Of a stretch of 64,000 nt of DNA, positions 31,945 to 42,550 are shown one piece after another; position 1 is the stretch's first letter, and each line of letters begins with the position of its first letter. The translations under genes and the position numbers were made by a program. Source of the DNA: Adiantum capillus-veneris (lineage: Eukaryota > Streptophyta > Polypodiopsida > Polypodiales > Pteridaceae); NCBI GenBank assembly GCA_014529385.2, contig CM043948.1, positions 83,239,260 through 83,303,259 of the forward strand, read 5' to 3'. The notes below the pieces were generated by a model. That model had not been told where the DNA came from, made no database searches, and saw only the letters and a program-made list of their open reading frames with translations.

Positions 31945-32515
31945 CTTTCTTGATGAGGCCTCTTCGGCATGTGATGCTTGGATCATAATTGAGATGAGTT
32001 TTGCAGCCAAAGGCAAGAACTTAAAGGTCTCTTTGAAGATGGACCCCTACAAAATCGACATGGAAGATGGAGAAGACCTTTCAAGCCTCATAAATAGCTT
32101 AAGAGTCTATGCACTGAGATTTTCTCCAACCAAGGCCAAGTTGAGAATGAAGGCGAGGTTGCTATTCTATGCAATGTGTTTCCACAAGAGTATAACAAGA
32201 TAGTCATTGTGCTCAAGGAGAAAGATCCAAGCCCAAGCTTGGAAGAAGTCGCCAACTCTCTACATGAAAAAGAAGAAAAGATTCACAAAAGGAATGGTTA
32301 GTCCCAAAGTAGCCAAGCTCCTCATTTCATCAAGATTTAAAAGAAAAAGAGGTTGCACACGTTGTGGAAGAACAAACCATCAAAGTAAAGATTGCTTTCA
32401 AGTGAAGCCATGTCCACATTTTGTCAAGCTAAATCATCCACTTTATAGATGCTTCTACAAAGACAAGAAAAGCTATAAATCAATCCAAAGACAAAAGCAA
32501 AGCAAACCATATTGA
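31945..32515 (+). pseudogene. Ty1/copia Gag relic (UBN2 type, with zinc knuckle)
   Basis: Gag of a copia retrotransposon: SLKMDPYKIDMEDGEDLSSL, INSLRVYAL, then in the next frame VFPQEYNKIVIVLKEKDPSP and SLEEVANSLHEKEEKI, then CTRCGRTNHQSKDC (C-x2-C-x4-H-x4-C) near 32360. Two frameshifts at least. No protease follows in this orientation. Confidence 0.7.
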
Positions 32516-33399
32516 AGAAGAAGCAGGTACTACTTCAGATGTCATGGGAGATTCTTACTTACATATTTCGCAAGCACTCTCACTTATGTTGGAGCCACTT
32601 CATTGTATTTACTATTGTTTTAGGGGCCAATCTCTAAGTATATTAGTTAGATGCCTTGAGTTGGAGTTGTTAGGTATTTTCAATGAAGTATGTATATGTG
32701 TAGAATGGCTTTTCATACCTCTTGTTGTTTGTAAAGAAGTTTTGTCATTGTTCTTCCTTTGTTCTCCCTTTGTTGAGGGGGAGGACATGTATGTCACCTT
32801 GTGAATTGATTAGGACTTCTATACTAGCCATGGTTGAAGCCGTGCCAATCAAGTGTACAATCGCTCCCACTTTCTAAGGCAGTTAGCCTGTAAATGGATG
32901 TACCTCTTTCACGATGACTCTATGCAAGCTTAGTTATTTTCTCTATTAATGAATGGTTCTATTGTCTTCCCACCTTAACTCTGCTTCCAATAGACTTAAG
33001 CATGATTCTTTTGTGAAGAATTCATCTCTGATTTCATAGCACTCTCCTTGTCATCTCGCAACATAACCTCATAATAGTAGGAAGGCTCTGCGTATTCAGT
33101 TTGCATAGTGTAGCCTATGCTTGGCACAAGTCATTAAGGAACTCTAGCTGACCTCACTGTAAAAGATTTTTCATTAGAAATTGGCTCTCACTCATATTTC
33201 AGCACTATCAATGAATTGTCAGTACATTGTGCGCGGTCAAAAGTGCAAACTCGCTTCACCATGTGGCGCATAAATAGCCTATTGGCTTTGCTCATGAGCA
33301 ACTTGCGCAATATCCTAGAAAGTGACCTTCAATCATTTCAACCTCTTTGGGAGGGATTTTGTCTATTTTCTTTTCATGGAACGTGACATTAATACAAAT
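32516..33399. other. Copia-flank sequence with polypurine tract, otherwise unassigned
   Basis: A purine run TTGAGGGGGAGGACATGTATG at about 32771-32791 looks like a copia polypurine tract followed by an LTR start (TG). If so, a gag-only element ended here. The rest shows no recognisable coding sequence. Confidence 0.4.
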
Positions 33400-34712
33400 A
33401 ATGTTATAAGACACTGAATACCAAATTAAAATTTATCTCGCCATCTTCTCCATAGCCAAGAAAAAGGCACTATTGTGACTGGTTGGGGATTGGTTCAAGC
33501 CCTTTCCAAAGCTCCTTTGATAAATGCACAAAGCCCTTACAACCAAGAATCTAAAATGATCATATGAAGGTTTATAATCACTCAATGATTCTTCTAGAAC
33601 ACCACTATTAGCGTTCTTCATTGGTGACCTATTAAAAGCATGAACAATGATTTCATAGCTTTAGCCCAGAACTCATCTAATAACTTAGTATGAGATATTA
33701 TACAGCAAAATTTTAGTTGAATTATACAATTATTTTATTAGCAATTCCTTTGTGGGTAGGTGCATGAATAATAGTAAGCGCTTTCTCATATGCTCAAAAT
33801 GTTGGAATTAATGAGTGATATGTTCTCCACCACTAGTCCTCATGGTGGAGACATGTTTTCCACCACTAGTAGTCCTCAAGCACTTAAGCTTCTTACTCTC
33901 CTCATTTTGAAATTGTGAATTCCAGTTATTAATGATACACAATGTATCATCCTTATGTTTTCATGGATATGCTATGAGTTGCATCATCTATGAATTAAGC
34001 AATACGAGTTATTAATTTGGTAGGGATAGGTATACACACATCCAAATACACTAGTTCTAACTTCTTAAGTTTTTCTTCCTTAACAAACTAGTATAGTTGA
34101 TCTAGCATGCTTACCATAAATGTAGTTTTCACACAATACAAATTAAAGGTAGATACAACTCAAATAAGATGAGCTTTTACTCCATTTTGGCTCAATGGCC
34201 CAACCATCTATGCCACAAAGAGGTATTTGGTTGCTCATTTATATTTACAACATGATCTTCAGTTGCAAAAACATGTAAAAAAGTATACTACATTTATCTC
34301 GTCCTACCAAGACTAAAGATCCTTTCTAAATCTTCCATGTGTAACTACAAAAGCATGTACGATAGTCACAATCATCAAGCTAGTTAGGAAATATAAAACT
34401 TTTTGTGAGAGTTGGCATGTGACTTGAATTATTGGGAGAAAATAGAGAACCATCAAAAAGTCTTGGATGTATATCTCCTTCACCAACTATGTCCCAACCA
34501 AAGTCGTCTCCCAAGTATATGCATCCATGGTTGAAGGCAGTGGTACCAGAAATTTGACAAGTACATGCAGTCCCAAGGCTACGTACGGAGCGAAGAAGAT
34601 CAATGTTTGTATACTCAAAAGTTGAATGATGGTTCACTAATTTTCTTGATACTGTGTCGTTGATATGCTCATTTTCGGGAATTCTAAAGACAAGATTGCC
34701 ATCTTGAAGCAA
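33400..34712 (-). pseudogene. Ty1/copia protease-integrase segment (inverted)
   Basis: Read right to left: a protease-side stretch (YLGDDFGWDIVGEGDIHPRL, then HMPTLTKSFIF, 34712-34380), a pre-integrase motif LWHRWLGH near 34200, integrase start LELVYLDVC near 34050, EFWAKAMKSLF near 33650, and PSYDHFRFLVVRALCIYQRS near 33490-33570. Many stops and frameshifts. The order PR to INT runs leftwards while the RT piece at 34728 runs rightwards, which suggests an inverted segment within one decayed copia element or two abutting relics. Confidence 0.65.
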
Positions 34713-34727
34713 TCACTTAGCACACAA

Positions 34728-35153
34728 TTTGCTATGAAGGATTTGGGAGATGCAAGTCACTCTCTTGGGATGTGTATCAAGAAGGAAAGGAAACGTGGAA
34801 TATTGGAGGTATCTTAGAAAACGTATATCAACAAGGTCTTGCAGCATTTAAATATGCCGAGGGGGAAGGCTACATTGAGTACCCCAATGCAAGCGTATAC
34901 AAAACTTAGCAAGAATAATGCTCCCAAATCTGATGTTGAGAAAGCGAAAATGGTAAAGGTGCCATATGTTTTTGCAGTAGGCAAGTCTTATGTATGTCAT
35001 GGTAGCCACCAAACCAAACATTGCATTTGCAGTGAGAGTGGTTAGTAGATTTTTGAAAATCTTGGCAAGAAGCACAAGGAAGCAATGAAGCACATTCTGA
35101 GATACCTTAAGGGTACAACAAGCAAGTTCTTACGCTTTGGAAATAGTGGCGCA
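34728..35153 (+). pseudogene. Ty1/copia reverse transcriptase end
   Basis: C-terminal RT connecting into RNase H: FAMKDLGDASHSLGMCIKKE, YINKVLQHLNMPRGKA, STPMQAYTKLSKNNAPKSD, KVPYVFAVG, then HILRYLKGTTSKFLRFG in another frame. Interrupted at 35153 by the insertion of the short-LTR element and continued at 39083, so the two pieces are one gene split by a younger element. Confidence 0.8.
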
Positions 35154-35341
35154 TGTTGGGGTATAGGCGTCTGTGCCTTGCCCGGCCGCCCAGAGTCTGG
35201 GCGCCCACTGACTTGTATACCTTATATATAGCATAAGTGTATAGGGGGCTGCTCACTCTTTGAGTCTCCCCACCCACATCGTGTGTGTCTCTCCTTCTCT
35301 CTCTCTCACTCTCCGTCTGTGGTGCTCCCCGATCCCCTTCA
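35154..35341 (+). repeat. 5' LTR of non-autonomous element (188 bp)
   Basis: Starts TGTTGGGGTATAGGCG, ends GATCCCCTTCA. Contains TTATATATAGC (likely TATA box) and a palindrome CGCCCAGAGTCTGGGCG, then a CT-rich end. Short for a plant LTR. Confidence 0.92.
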
Positions 35342-35343
35342 AT

Positions 35344-35355
35344 TGGTATCAGAGC
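35344..35355 (+). promoter_or_regulatory. Primer-binding site (initiator tRNA-Met type)
   Basis: TGGTATCAGAGC, the standard Ty1/copia primer site complementary to the 3' end of initiator tRNA-Met, two bases after the 5' LTR. Confidence 0.9.
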
Positions 35356-36983
35356 TATGGTGACAGCGGAGAGCACGACGGCTTTGAGAGCTTCGAGGCG
35401 ATAGCTCGCTCGTTCTCGACGGTAGAGAGATTAAGAAAGCTTGGAAGCTTTGTGAGAATGCAATGGGAGCTTGTGAGCTCAGTTGAGAGTGATGTATGCT
35501 CTTGTGGAAGCTCAGAAAGGAGTGTGGAAGATTGTGTGTAAGTGAAGGTGCTGCCCTAAAACTGTGTGCGCAGCAGCACAATTTTCAGATTCGTTTTTCT
35601 CCTTATAGAATGCAGATCTGAGAATTCTGTCTGGGTAGCCCATCCGTTTCGACGTGGTCTACAACTTTGTAGAATAAACTTTTTGCAAATTCCTCTCTGT
35701 TTTGCTGATATTCAGCTCAGACTGACTGTATACAGAAATTCCAGATTTTCTGTTGTCGCATTATGTGCGAGTTTGATGCACTTTTGGAAGCACGGGAGAT
35801 GCTTGAAGTTGAGTGCATAAATTCTGAGCTGAAGATGTAATTGCAGCTTGTGTTAAGCTTGTGGTTTGAGGGTTTTTGGTAGACTTGGGCAACGAAGTAC
35901 GGAGACGTTTACACACCACCGAGGCGGTCTCTTGAGAGACACAGTTTTTTGGAGCACACAGGTGGAGCTTCTTTCACTGGTTTTCACAGGATACTTTGGC
36001 AGTGATTTTGTGCTTGGATTCATGGTCTTTGCGGATGGTTTGTATATGGTTATGGCGCATGGTTGATGCCCATTATACATGCATTTTGGCGAGCACTTTC
36101 AAGTGCCAGTGAGCTCTCTTGAGACCATTGTTTTCGCATTGATCAAGTTTTTGGATTGCAAATATTTTGGCGCTTGCTTATGCGCGGTCACTCCGTTGAT
36201 GTACGTTGAGTGCGGATTGCCATTGTATGTGAAAATGTGGAGTCATTTTGGCATTTCTACTCATTGGCATTGAGTAGTGTTATGGTTTATGGTAGAGATT
36301 GTACTTGGTTTTTTGCTCAGTTTTGAGGGAAAATTCTGTCGGATTTTTCCCAGATTCTCGCCATAGTTTGTGATCGAGTGTTTACTCTCACTTTGACAGG
36401 TTTTGTCAGTTTGTACACAGTTTTGTGTTTTTGTATCCACTCTCGCAAGAGTGAGGAGTTGTGTATCTTTCTTTGCTTGAGACAGTGGTTTGCTCTCGGG
36501 TGGGAGAGTCTTGTGATCTCAAGCATTGTTTGCCATAGTTTTGCAGAGCTTATGCATGTATGTTGAGTGTAGTTTGATGCGCATTGATTGCTCATTGTAT
36601 TGAGCTTGCAGGACAATGGTTATTTTGTGTTGATAGCCATTGTGCGTCGAAACTCTGGCGAAATTTTCCCAGGAGTTTTATGTGTATCATTTATGCGATC
36701 TAGGTAGAGATTGCAGGTTGCACTCAACATTTGCGTGCAGTGTTCTTTGCAGGTAGGAGATTTGTGCGTGTGTATGCATCGATACCGCACAGTGTGGGCT
36801 TGGTGATTAGCTCACAGATTGCAGTGTGATACTAGAGCATGCGAGGCTTGTATTGACATTGCGGGAGCTCTATTTTGGAGTGTGTCTCACAGGTTTTACA
36901 TTGTGTTTCTGGCCATATTTGTAGACAGTTTCCAGGTGTTGTTGGTGAGGTGGTTTTGCTTTTTAGTTTGCTACATTGTGCTC
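35356..36983 (+). other. Long untranslated leader of non-autonomous element
   Basis: About 1.6 kb with no long frame. Upstream short ORFs (35866-36066, 36079-36273) do not resemble known proteins. A leader this long is unusual for so small an element and may hold packaging or regulatory signals; none can be identified by eye. Confidence 0.6.
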
Positions 36984-37622
36984 ATGGCAGAGACAGGTGA
37001 TCGCTCAGATTATGATCTCTCTGAAATGTGCATGTTTGATGGGTCAGACTTTGCAGCATGGAGAGAGTGTATGCTTGATGCATTGACACAGCGAGGGTTG
37101 CATCGACCATTGAGTGGTGATGCAGGTAGACCTTCAAACATGTCTGACGATCAGTGGCAGGAGCTAGAGGAGATGGCACTATCTACGCTCTCTTTGCACC
37201 TTGCACAATCTATATATGCTCTTGTTATGTATGAGACTACTTCGAGAGCACTTTGGCGCAGATTACATGATATGTATGATAGATTTGAGTCATCACGGAC
37301 TCGTGTGAGACATGTACATTCACGAGCACGCCGACAAGTGACATGTTGGTATTGTGGTCATTCTCGACACGTTAGACGGCGTTGTTTTCGTCGTATGCGA
37401 CATCGTAGAAGACATGGCAGTCTCAGAGATGTATGTAGTGATGCCATGGACTCAGTTGCTTTGACAGTTGAGGCACATGTAGTGTCGGAGTATACTAGTG
37501 ACGGGGATGTCACTTTTACCTCGAGCTATGCACGAGATGCTATACATGTGGATATTGCACTCCCTTCGCAGTGGTTGCTAGATGCAGATGCTATGTTTCA
37601 TGTCACGCCGCATCGTGCATGA
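36984..37622 (+). CDS. Gag and protease start of non-autonomous copia element
   Basis: Forms the particle of the element. Met at 36984 gives MAETGDRSDYDLSEMCMFDG, a 212-residue product. A UBN2-like Gag region (SDFAAWRECMLDALTQRGL, ALWRRLHDMYDRFESSRTR) is followed by a basic zone and zinc knuckle CWYCGHSRHVRRRC at residues 121-134, then WLLDADAMFHVTPHR from residue 197. The last matches the copia protease start WxLDSGAxxHVTPHR, but DSG has become DAD, so the catalytic triad is altered. A TGA at 37620-37622 replaces the expected Trp; the same frame continues to 38813. An upstream in-frame ATG at 36819 exists but its extra 55 codons look like leader. Confidence 0.75.
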   Translation: MAETGDRSDYDLSEMCMFDGSDFAAWRECMLDALTQRGLHRPLSGDAGRPSNMSDDQWQELEEMALSTLSLHLAQSIYALVMYETTSRALWRRLHDMYDRFESSRTRVRHVHSRARRQVTCWYCGHSRHVRRRCFRRMRHRRRHGSLRDVCSDAMDSVALTVEAHVVSEYTSDGDVTFTSSYARDAIHVDIALPSQWLLDADAMFHVTPHRA

Positions 37623-37643
37623 TTTTGTAGCTATTCTAGCGGG

Positions 37644-38813
37644 ATGCTTGGCAGTGTACGTTTGATCGATGGATCGGTGCATGCGATAGCAGGTGCAGGA
37701 GATGTGAGACTGTCATTACCGAGTGGTGCATCTTACTTGTTACGACATGTGCGCTATGTACCAGATTTGACAGTGAGTTTGATCTCGATTGGTCAGCTTA
37801 GAGATTGTGGATGTCAGATTTTGCTACGAGAGCGAGATTTTGTGATGCATTTGGGTTCGCTAGTGATTGCGAGAGGTGCCAAGAGTGGTACAGGTTACCC
37901 ATTGCATGTGGATCACGCGAGAGACGTTGTTGTCTCTGTGATCACACAGCCAGGTAGAGAGCGAGAGAGCAGGCGAGTCTCTTTTGCTTATGGGTTGCAG
38001 GATGCTTTGCATGGAGTGCAGAGTAGTGAGCTCGTTGTGCACACAGTTGGGGCACGACTTGAGCAGTCACACAGAGAGGTGACAGAGTCAAACATGCATG
38101 CTTTGCTAGTGACTGAGCAAAGCAGAGAGTCAGTTGTGCGAGATACTTCTATGCAGGATAGACAGGTAGAGCGGTCTTGCTCTAGTGAGTCACGACAGGA
38201 GGACGTTGTGCAAGAGTCTATGCATACGGAGTTAGAGCATGAGAGCTCTAGTGAGTCACAGCAGATTGAGTGGTCATGTTTGCAGTGGATGATTGCAGAG
38301 GAGGCTGAGATGTCAGCGATTATGCAGTCATTCCTTTCTATGCTCGACAGTGAGCATGGGGATATAGTTGTGCAGGATATGTCTTCCAGCAGACACCTAG
38401 AGCAGCTGGTTTGCTCTGAGGTTGCACAACAGGTTGATGCGTCTTTTGTGGATAGTAAGGAGATGCATGTGGCTGACACGCCTTGTCAGTCAGAGATGCC
38501 TATTGCCAGGGATATATATGTTGATGCATGCTCCGTAGAGCTAGCAGGGCCCGCTAGCATTGCATCGGCATTCGGTGGTCTCATGTATGAGATGTTGATC
38601 TTGAGACCGGATATCGCAGCTGCAGTGGGAGCATTTGCAGTTGGGGTTGTCAGTCGTTTGTTGACTGATGATGGCATAGTGACCGAGGGAGATCTGCAGG
38701 TATTGCATACATACTTGCAGTACATGTGCGGTACGTCTGGTGGTGTATGGACTTACACGGGAGGAGGACAGCCGGATGCACACGATCACAGCCAGCCAGT
38801 GGGCATCGGTTGA
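37644..38813 (+). CDS. Protease remainder, novel acidic region and RT remnant
   Basis: Open for 389 codons in the same frame as the Gag part, so the original protein was probably about 609 residues. The first 90 residues continue the copia protease/pre-integrase side (LGSVRLIDGSVHAIAGAGDV, LRHVRYVPDLTVSLISIGQL). Residues about 95-300 are rich in Ser, Glu, Gln, Val and Met with repeated SSES(R/Q)Q motifs, and match no domain I know. Residues from about 313 (LMYEMLILRPDIAAAVGAFA, VLHTYLQYMCGT) resemble the RT C-terminus (LMYAM..RPDIA.AVG, RYLKGT). Integrase and the RT catalytic core are absent. An open frame this long in a decayed neighbourhood suggests youth or selection. Confidence 0.7.
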   Translation: MLGSVRLIDGSVHAIAGAGDVRLSLPSGASYLLRHVRYVPDLTVSLISIGQLRDCGCQILLRERDFVMHLGSLVIARGAKSGTGYPLHVDHARDVVVSVITQPGRERESRRVSFAYGLQDALHGVQSSELVVHTVGARLEQSHREVTESNMHALLVTEQSRESVVRDTSMQDRQVERSCSSESRQEDVVQESMHTELEHESSSESQQIEWSCLQWMIAEEAEMSAIMQSFLSMLDSEHGDIVVQDMSSSRHLEQLVCSEVAQQVDASFVDSKEMHVADTPCQSEMPIARDIYVDACSVELAGPASIASAFGGLMYEMLILRPDIAAAVGAFAVGVVSRLLTDDGIVTEGDLQVLHTYLQYMCGTSGGVWTYTGGGQPDAHDHSQPVGIG

Positions 38814-38892
38814 GAGCGGTTTTCTCTCGCCTTTTGTAGTCTTTAGACTAGGTTCCCTTGCTTAAAGGCACAGTCGCCTTTAAGTGGGAGAT

Positions 38893-39082
38893 TGTTGGGG
38901 TATAGGCGTCTGTGCCTTGCCCGGCCGCCCAGAGTCTGGGCGCCCACTGACTTGTATACCTTATACATAGCATAAGTGTATAGGGGGCTGCTCACTCTTT
39001 GAGTCTCCCCACCCACATCGTGTGTGTCTCTCCTTCTCTCTCTCTCTCACTCTCCGTATGTGGTGCTCCCCGATCCCCTTCA
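38893..39082 (+). repeat. 3' LTR of non-autonomous element (190 bp)
   Basis: Partner of 35154-35341. Differences: C for T in the TATA region, one extra TC unit, and A for C near the end. Preceded by CCTTTAAGTGGGAGAT as polypurine tract and followed by the GCGCA duplication. Confidence 0.92.
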
Positions 39083-39505
39083 GCGCATCTACGGTTATAC
39101 AAATGCGGACTATGCAGGTTGTGTGGGTAGTCAAAGGTCCACGTCTGGCTATGTATTCTTATTCATTGGAGCAGTCATGTCATGGAGATCATGTCTCCAG
39201 GATTGCACTTCGCCTTCCACCACAGAGGCAGAGTATATTGTAGTTTCTAGTGCTAGCAAGGAAGCTTTATGGTTAACTCGTCTAGTGGGAGACCTTGGCA
39301 TTTGTCATACTCTAGTGTTGCATTGTGATAGTTAGAGCGCTATTGCGTTAGCGAAGGACGCTATGTTTCTCTCCAAATCAAAACAAATAGAGGTCAGGTA
39401 TCATGTGTTACTGGACATCTTGGCTAGCAAGCGCATCGAGATAGTCGAGGTTCATACAAATGACAACCATCCAGATGCTCTCACGAAGAGCCTAGCATTA
39501 GGGTG
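39083..39505 (+). pseudogene. Ty1/copia RNase H (continuation of 34728-35153)
   Basis: YGYTNADYAGCVGSQRSTSG, VMSWRSCLQDCTSPSTTEAE, SSASKEALWLTRLVGDLG, a stop near 39334 (S-stop-S in place of DNxSAI), then SKQIEVRYHVLLDILASKRI and NDNHPDALTKSL. This is the classic copia RNase H order. It is followed by CACGTGGGAGATTG (polypurine tract) at about 39564-39577. Confidence 0.85.
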
Positions 39506-39572
39506 AACCCACTAATGCTTCACGATTGTACATCATGTATATACATAGGCCACGTTAGCCTTCACGTGGGAG

Positions 39573-39800
39573 ATTGTTGAGGTTCAAACCAACTAACTTA
39601 ACCCATTACTAACCAATCATCTAACATTAACCTTATTCTTTAATATACAATTGAATAAGGAGTTGTGAGGCAATGTTATCCTCATTGTGCGCTTCACTCA
39701 AAATATGTGCTCTTGCTTCTTCCCCTTCGCCGCAAGCACGTACTTCACACATAGCCCAACCACTAGCCAACGTCGAATGACTAGTTGAAGAGATAGTCGG
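39573..39800 (+). mobile_element. Probable 3' LTR of the older copia element
   Basis: Starts TGTTGAGGTTCAAACC directly after a purine-rich tract. The right boundary is not visible and no matching 5' LTR was found near 31-32 kb, so the end coordinate is a guess. Confidence 0.45.
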
Positions 39801-39859
39801 AAGGATGAATTAAACCTTCAAACAAGCGATGAACCGAACCTTCAAACAAGCACAAAATT

Positions 39860-41860
39860 CAGACAAACTTGAAATAGGAAGTGTGACATTTGTGGAGGAA
39901 ATCATGCTACCGCTCAGTGCTACACATAACCAAAATCCATAGTCCCAAATGTGCACAATAACCAAAATGGCATGCCATTGAACAAAAGTGAACCAATCAT
40001 GAAACCAATGAGTGTTACAATCAATATTTGGTGAGAGAGCGGCCATACAATCCTCAACCAACGAACCAACCAATACCACCAACATATTCAATTGGACAAA
40101 AATTGTTGTGCTAGGGATTGAGAGACCGTAGCCTCTGCTAAGACAACAACCACCACTTTCGACAACATAGGTGTTGTAGATACACTCAACCACAACCATT
40201 AGATGCAAATGTGTCACAATAACCAAGACAGTGCACAATTGAACAAAAGTGGACGAACCATGAGAAAAATGAGTGTTACAACAATTGTAACTACATCAAA
40301 GAGTGGCCATATAATCCACCTCTAATGAATCAACCACCATTGCAACAATCTCAGCAACAAGGAACATGCTATGCGTGTGGAGGTAATCGTTGGCCTATAA
40401 ATTGTCCGTAGAAAGGGGAAACAATGATAATGTTAGAATTTTGTCCAGAGGGTGCCATGATGCATCTCACTCAAGATTGCCCAAAAAAATTTGACAGAGA
40501 AGTCAAGTGGGTCAAATGCTGAGGAAATTTCTCTTGTCAACATGGTGATAAGAGCTCACCCTTGAGAAACTATGAATAAAAAGAGTGAAGAAGAGAGACA
40601 AATTGTGTTAAACCCAACAAAAATTGATGCAAAATCCATTAAAACTCAACATAAGTCTTGGAAAGTTAAACGAAACAAGTTGAAATCCAAACAAAAGTGC
40701 GAACAAGAAATCAGGACATTAGAGATTTCTCAAGCTTGAGAGTAACTGAACAACATGTGAAAAAAGAAGCTTCCATAATGCAACAAAGCAAAGTCCTCCA
40801 ATCAACTCAAGAGGATCAGTGCTTATGGACAAGGTCCTTCAACCATTAAATGTTATCCTAGAGGCTTATGATACGAAACTAAAACCCAACCAAACACAAG
40901 AGCAAAGATGGATAATTTATCCATATGCAAAAGTTGAGGAATAAAGGTGGGAAATGCATAAAAAGTTGATCGGAATTGCATAGGCAACAATGTCGTCATC
41001 CCAGCCCTCACAACAAAATAAACATAAAAGACGAAGAGTTGACTTCGAGGTGCCAAGGGAAAAGACTAAGGAAAGAAGCCTCAAATGGAATAGAAAAAGA
41101 ACCAAAACATGGAGATAGAAACTCAACTTTGGACTAATGAACCAAAAGAAAAGATCAATGCACAAAACATAAGAGATCGAACCAAAAGCTCAAATTGATG
41201 AACGCGTAGTTGCAAATACCACCTATGATGCTAAATCACACCAAATAGCACCCATCCTAGAAATTCCAGAACCATGGAAAAATGAATTATGGGAAGCGAT
41301 AAGAAATGCAAAAGAGGGGAACATGACCTATCAATCCACCCTCATCCCTAAGATCAATATGGACCATGAGCATCTAAATCTCAATATCCAGTCACTTTAT
41401 GATGACGTTGGATCTATAGCATTCGGAGAGAGTAAAACGTACTCATTGAAGGGTCTACCATCATATATGGGAGAGCATGAAACCAAATTGGAAGTGAGAG
41501 TCGTATCCTCACAATGGAAGATGTTGGTGAGAATGATCGATTCAAGAAGTTTATATCATATAAGAACTGTTGTCAACTCCTATCCAGTGCACATTAACTC
41601 TAGCAAAACTACTAAAGATTAGACCACATGTGTGGGCCGAATTAGGAAAGAACTTGGAAAAATGGGCATGCATTTTCCATTCAAAACCATCCAAGCAGAA
41701 CCCAAGGAAACAAAATGTGTGAAACCAACAAGCATTGAGCCAGTGCTTATAAATAAAGTGGATGAATATTGCAAAGGAGAAGAAGGAAACACCACCATAC
41801 TGATAGAATATAATAACATCAAAAAGACAACTATTTTAGAAACAATGGAGCAAGTATAGC
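39860..41860 (+). pseudogene. Decayed gypsy Gag-like region with zinc knuckles
   Basis: Three knuckle-like motifs on the plus strand: CDICGGNHATAQC near 39870, CYACGGNRWPINC near 40368 (His to Arg) and CPEGAMMHLTQDC near 40443. Spacing C-x2-C-x3-H-x4-C is the same unusual form seen in the gypsy Gag at 52.8-53.0 kb (CNRCGLDHLIAQC), so this may be an old relative. The frames at 41323-41622 and 41632-41859 look protein-like (Lys/Glu-rich) but match nothing I recognise. Confidence 0.45.
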
Positions 41861-42536
41861 CATAGCCGCAAAAGAAATTTAGAAAAAATGGGGTAAACCA
41901 GCCCTCAAATAGACCTGCATGAAGTTACAATCGGAAAATGACTACATTGAAAAACCCATAGGTATTCGAGAAAGAATTAGTCGATTCCTGTGGAGTAGAG
42001 TAATAGCACACATTTGCCATAGCAGATTTTGGACAACAATTTTGATATTATTTTGGGACATCTAAGGTTTAATCCATGCTTTGCCAAGAGTAGCTATCGT
42101 TTTCAAAGTCAGCAACAATTCTCCATCAAAGAGAATGGGAAACGGATGAAGAAACAACTAGTGTGAACTATAAGGCCAAAGAGTACATTTCACAGACCTC
42201 TAGGCAATGTAGACTCCCTACAAGATTTCAACAACTATTTTCACAAATCACAAGGTCAAAGGCTCAAATTTGAAAAAATTTGGCAGCAAAGGCTCAACTC
42301 AATATCCTCTTTGAAGCTACATCATCAAAATCAACACTACTAATAGAGTGAAAGTGGAAAGTGATCCAATCATTGGCAAAAGGCAGTCAAAAAAATAGAG
42401 TTAGTGCAAAAAAATCAAGAGCTCGGTCCAAAACACTAAAAGGCGACCAACTTGTACTTTTCAAGTCCAAACTTGTATTAGACTGCACCAATAGGCTTAG
42501 GATAGCATCTAGAAGTAAGTGCATGAGTCCCATCCC

Positions 42537-42550
42537 TGGATCGCGATCCA
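42537..42550. repeat. Palindrome TGGATCGCGATCCA
   Basis: Perfect 14-bp palindrome, isolated from, but identical to, the one at 45387-45400. Confidence 0.85.

Larger units (their letters stand above)
35154..39082 (+). mobile_element. Non-autonomous copia-like LTR retrotransposon (recent)
   Basis: Complete element of 3,929 bp. LTRs 35154-35341 and 38893-39082 differ by two substitutions and one 2-bp indel. A 5-bp target duplication GCGCA lies at 35149-35153 and 39083-39087. Primer site TGGTATCAGAGC at 35344-35355 and a purine-rich AAGTGGGAGAT before the 3' LTR. The body holds a 1.6-kb leader and one frame coding Gag, a zinc knuckle, a protease-like part, a novel region and a small RT remnant. 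It lacks integrase and nearly all of RT and RNase H, so it must rely on another element to move. It inserted into the RT/RNase H region of an older copia element. Confidence 0.92.

Noticed and set aside
37988-38479. Cys/Ser-rich 163-codon frame on the minus strand
   Set aside because: Antisense shadow of the 37644-38813 frame, with no start context or family resemblance.
40853-41165. Hydrophobic minus-strand frames resembling membrane proteins
   Set aside because: They are antisense to Lys/Glu-rich plus-strand gypsy relic sequence, which gives Phe/Leu-rich shadows.
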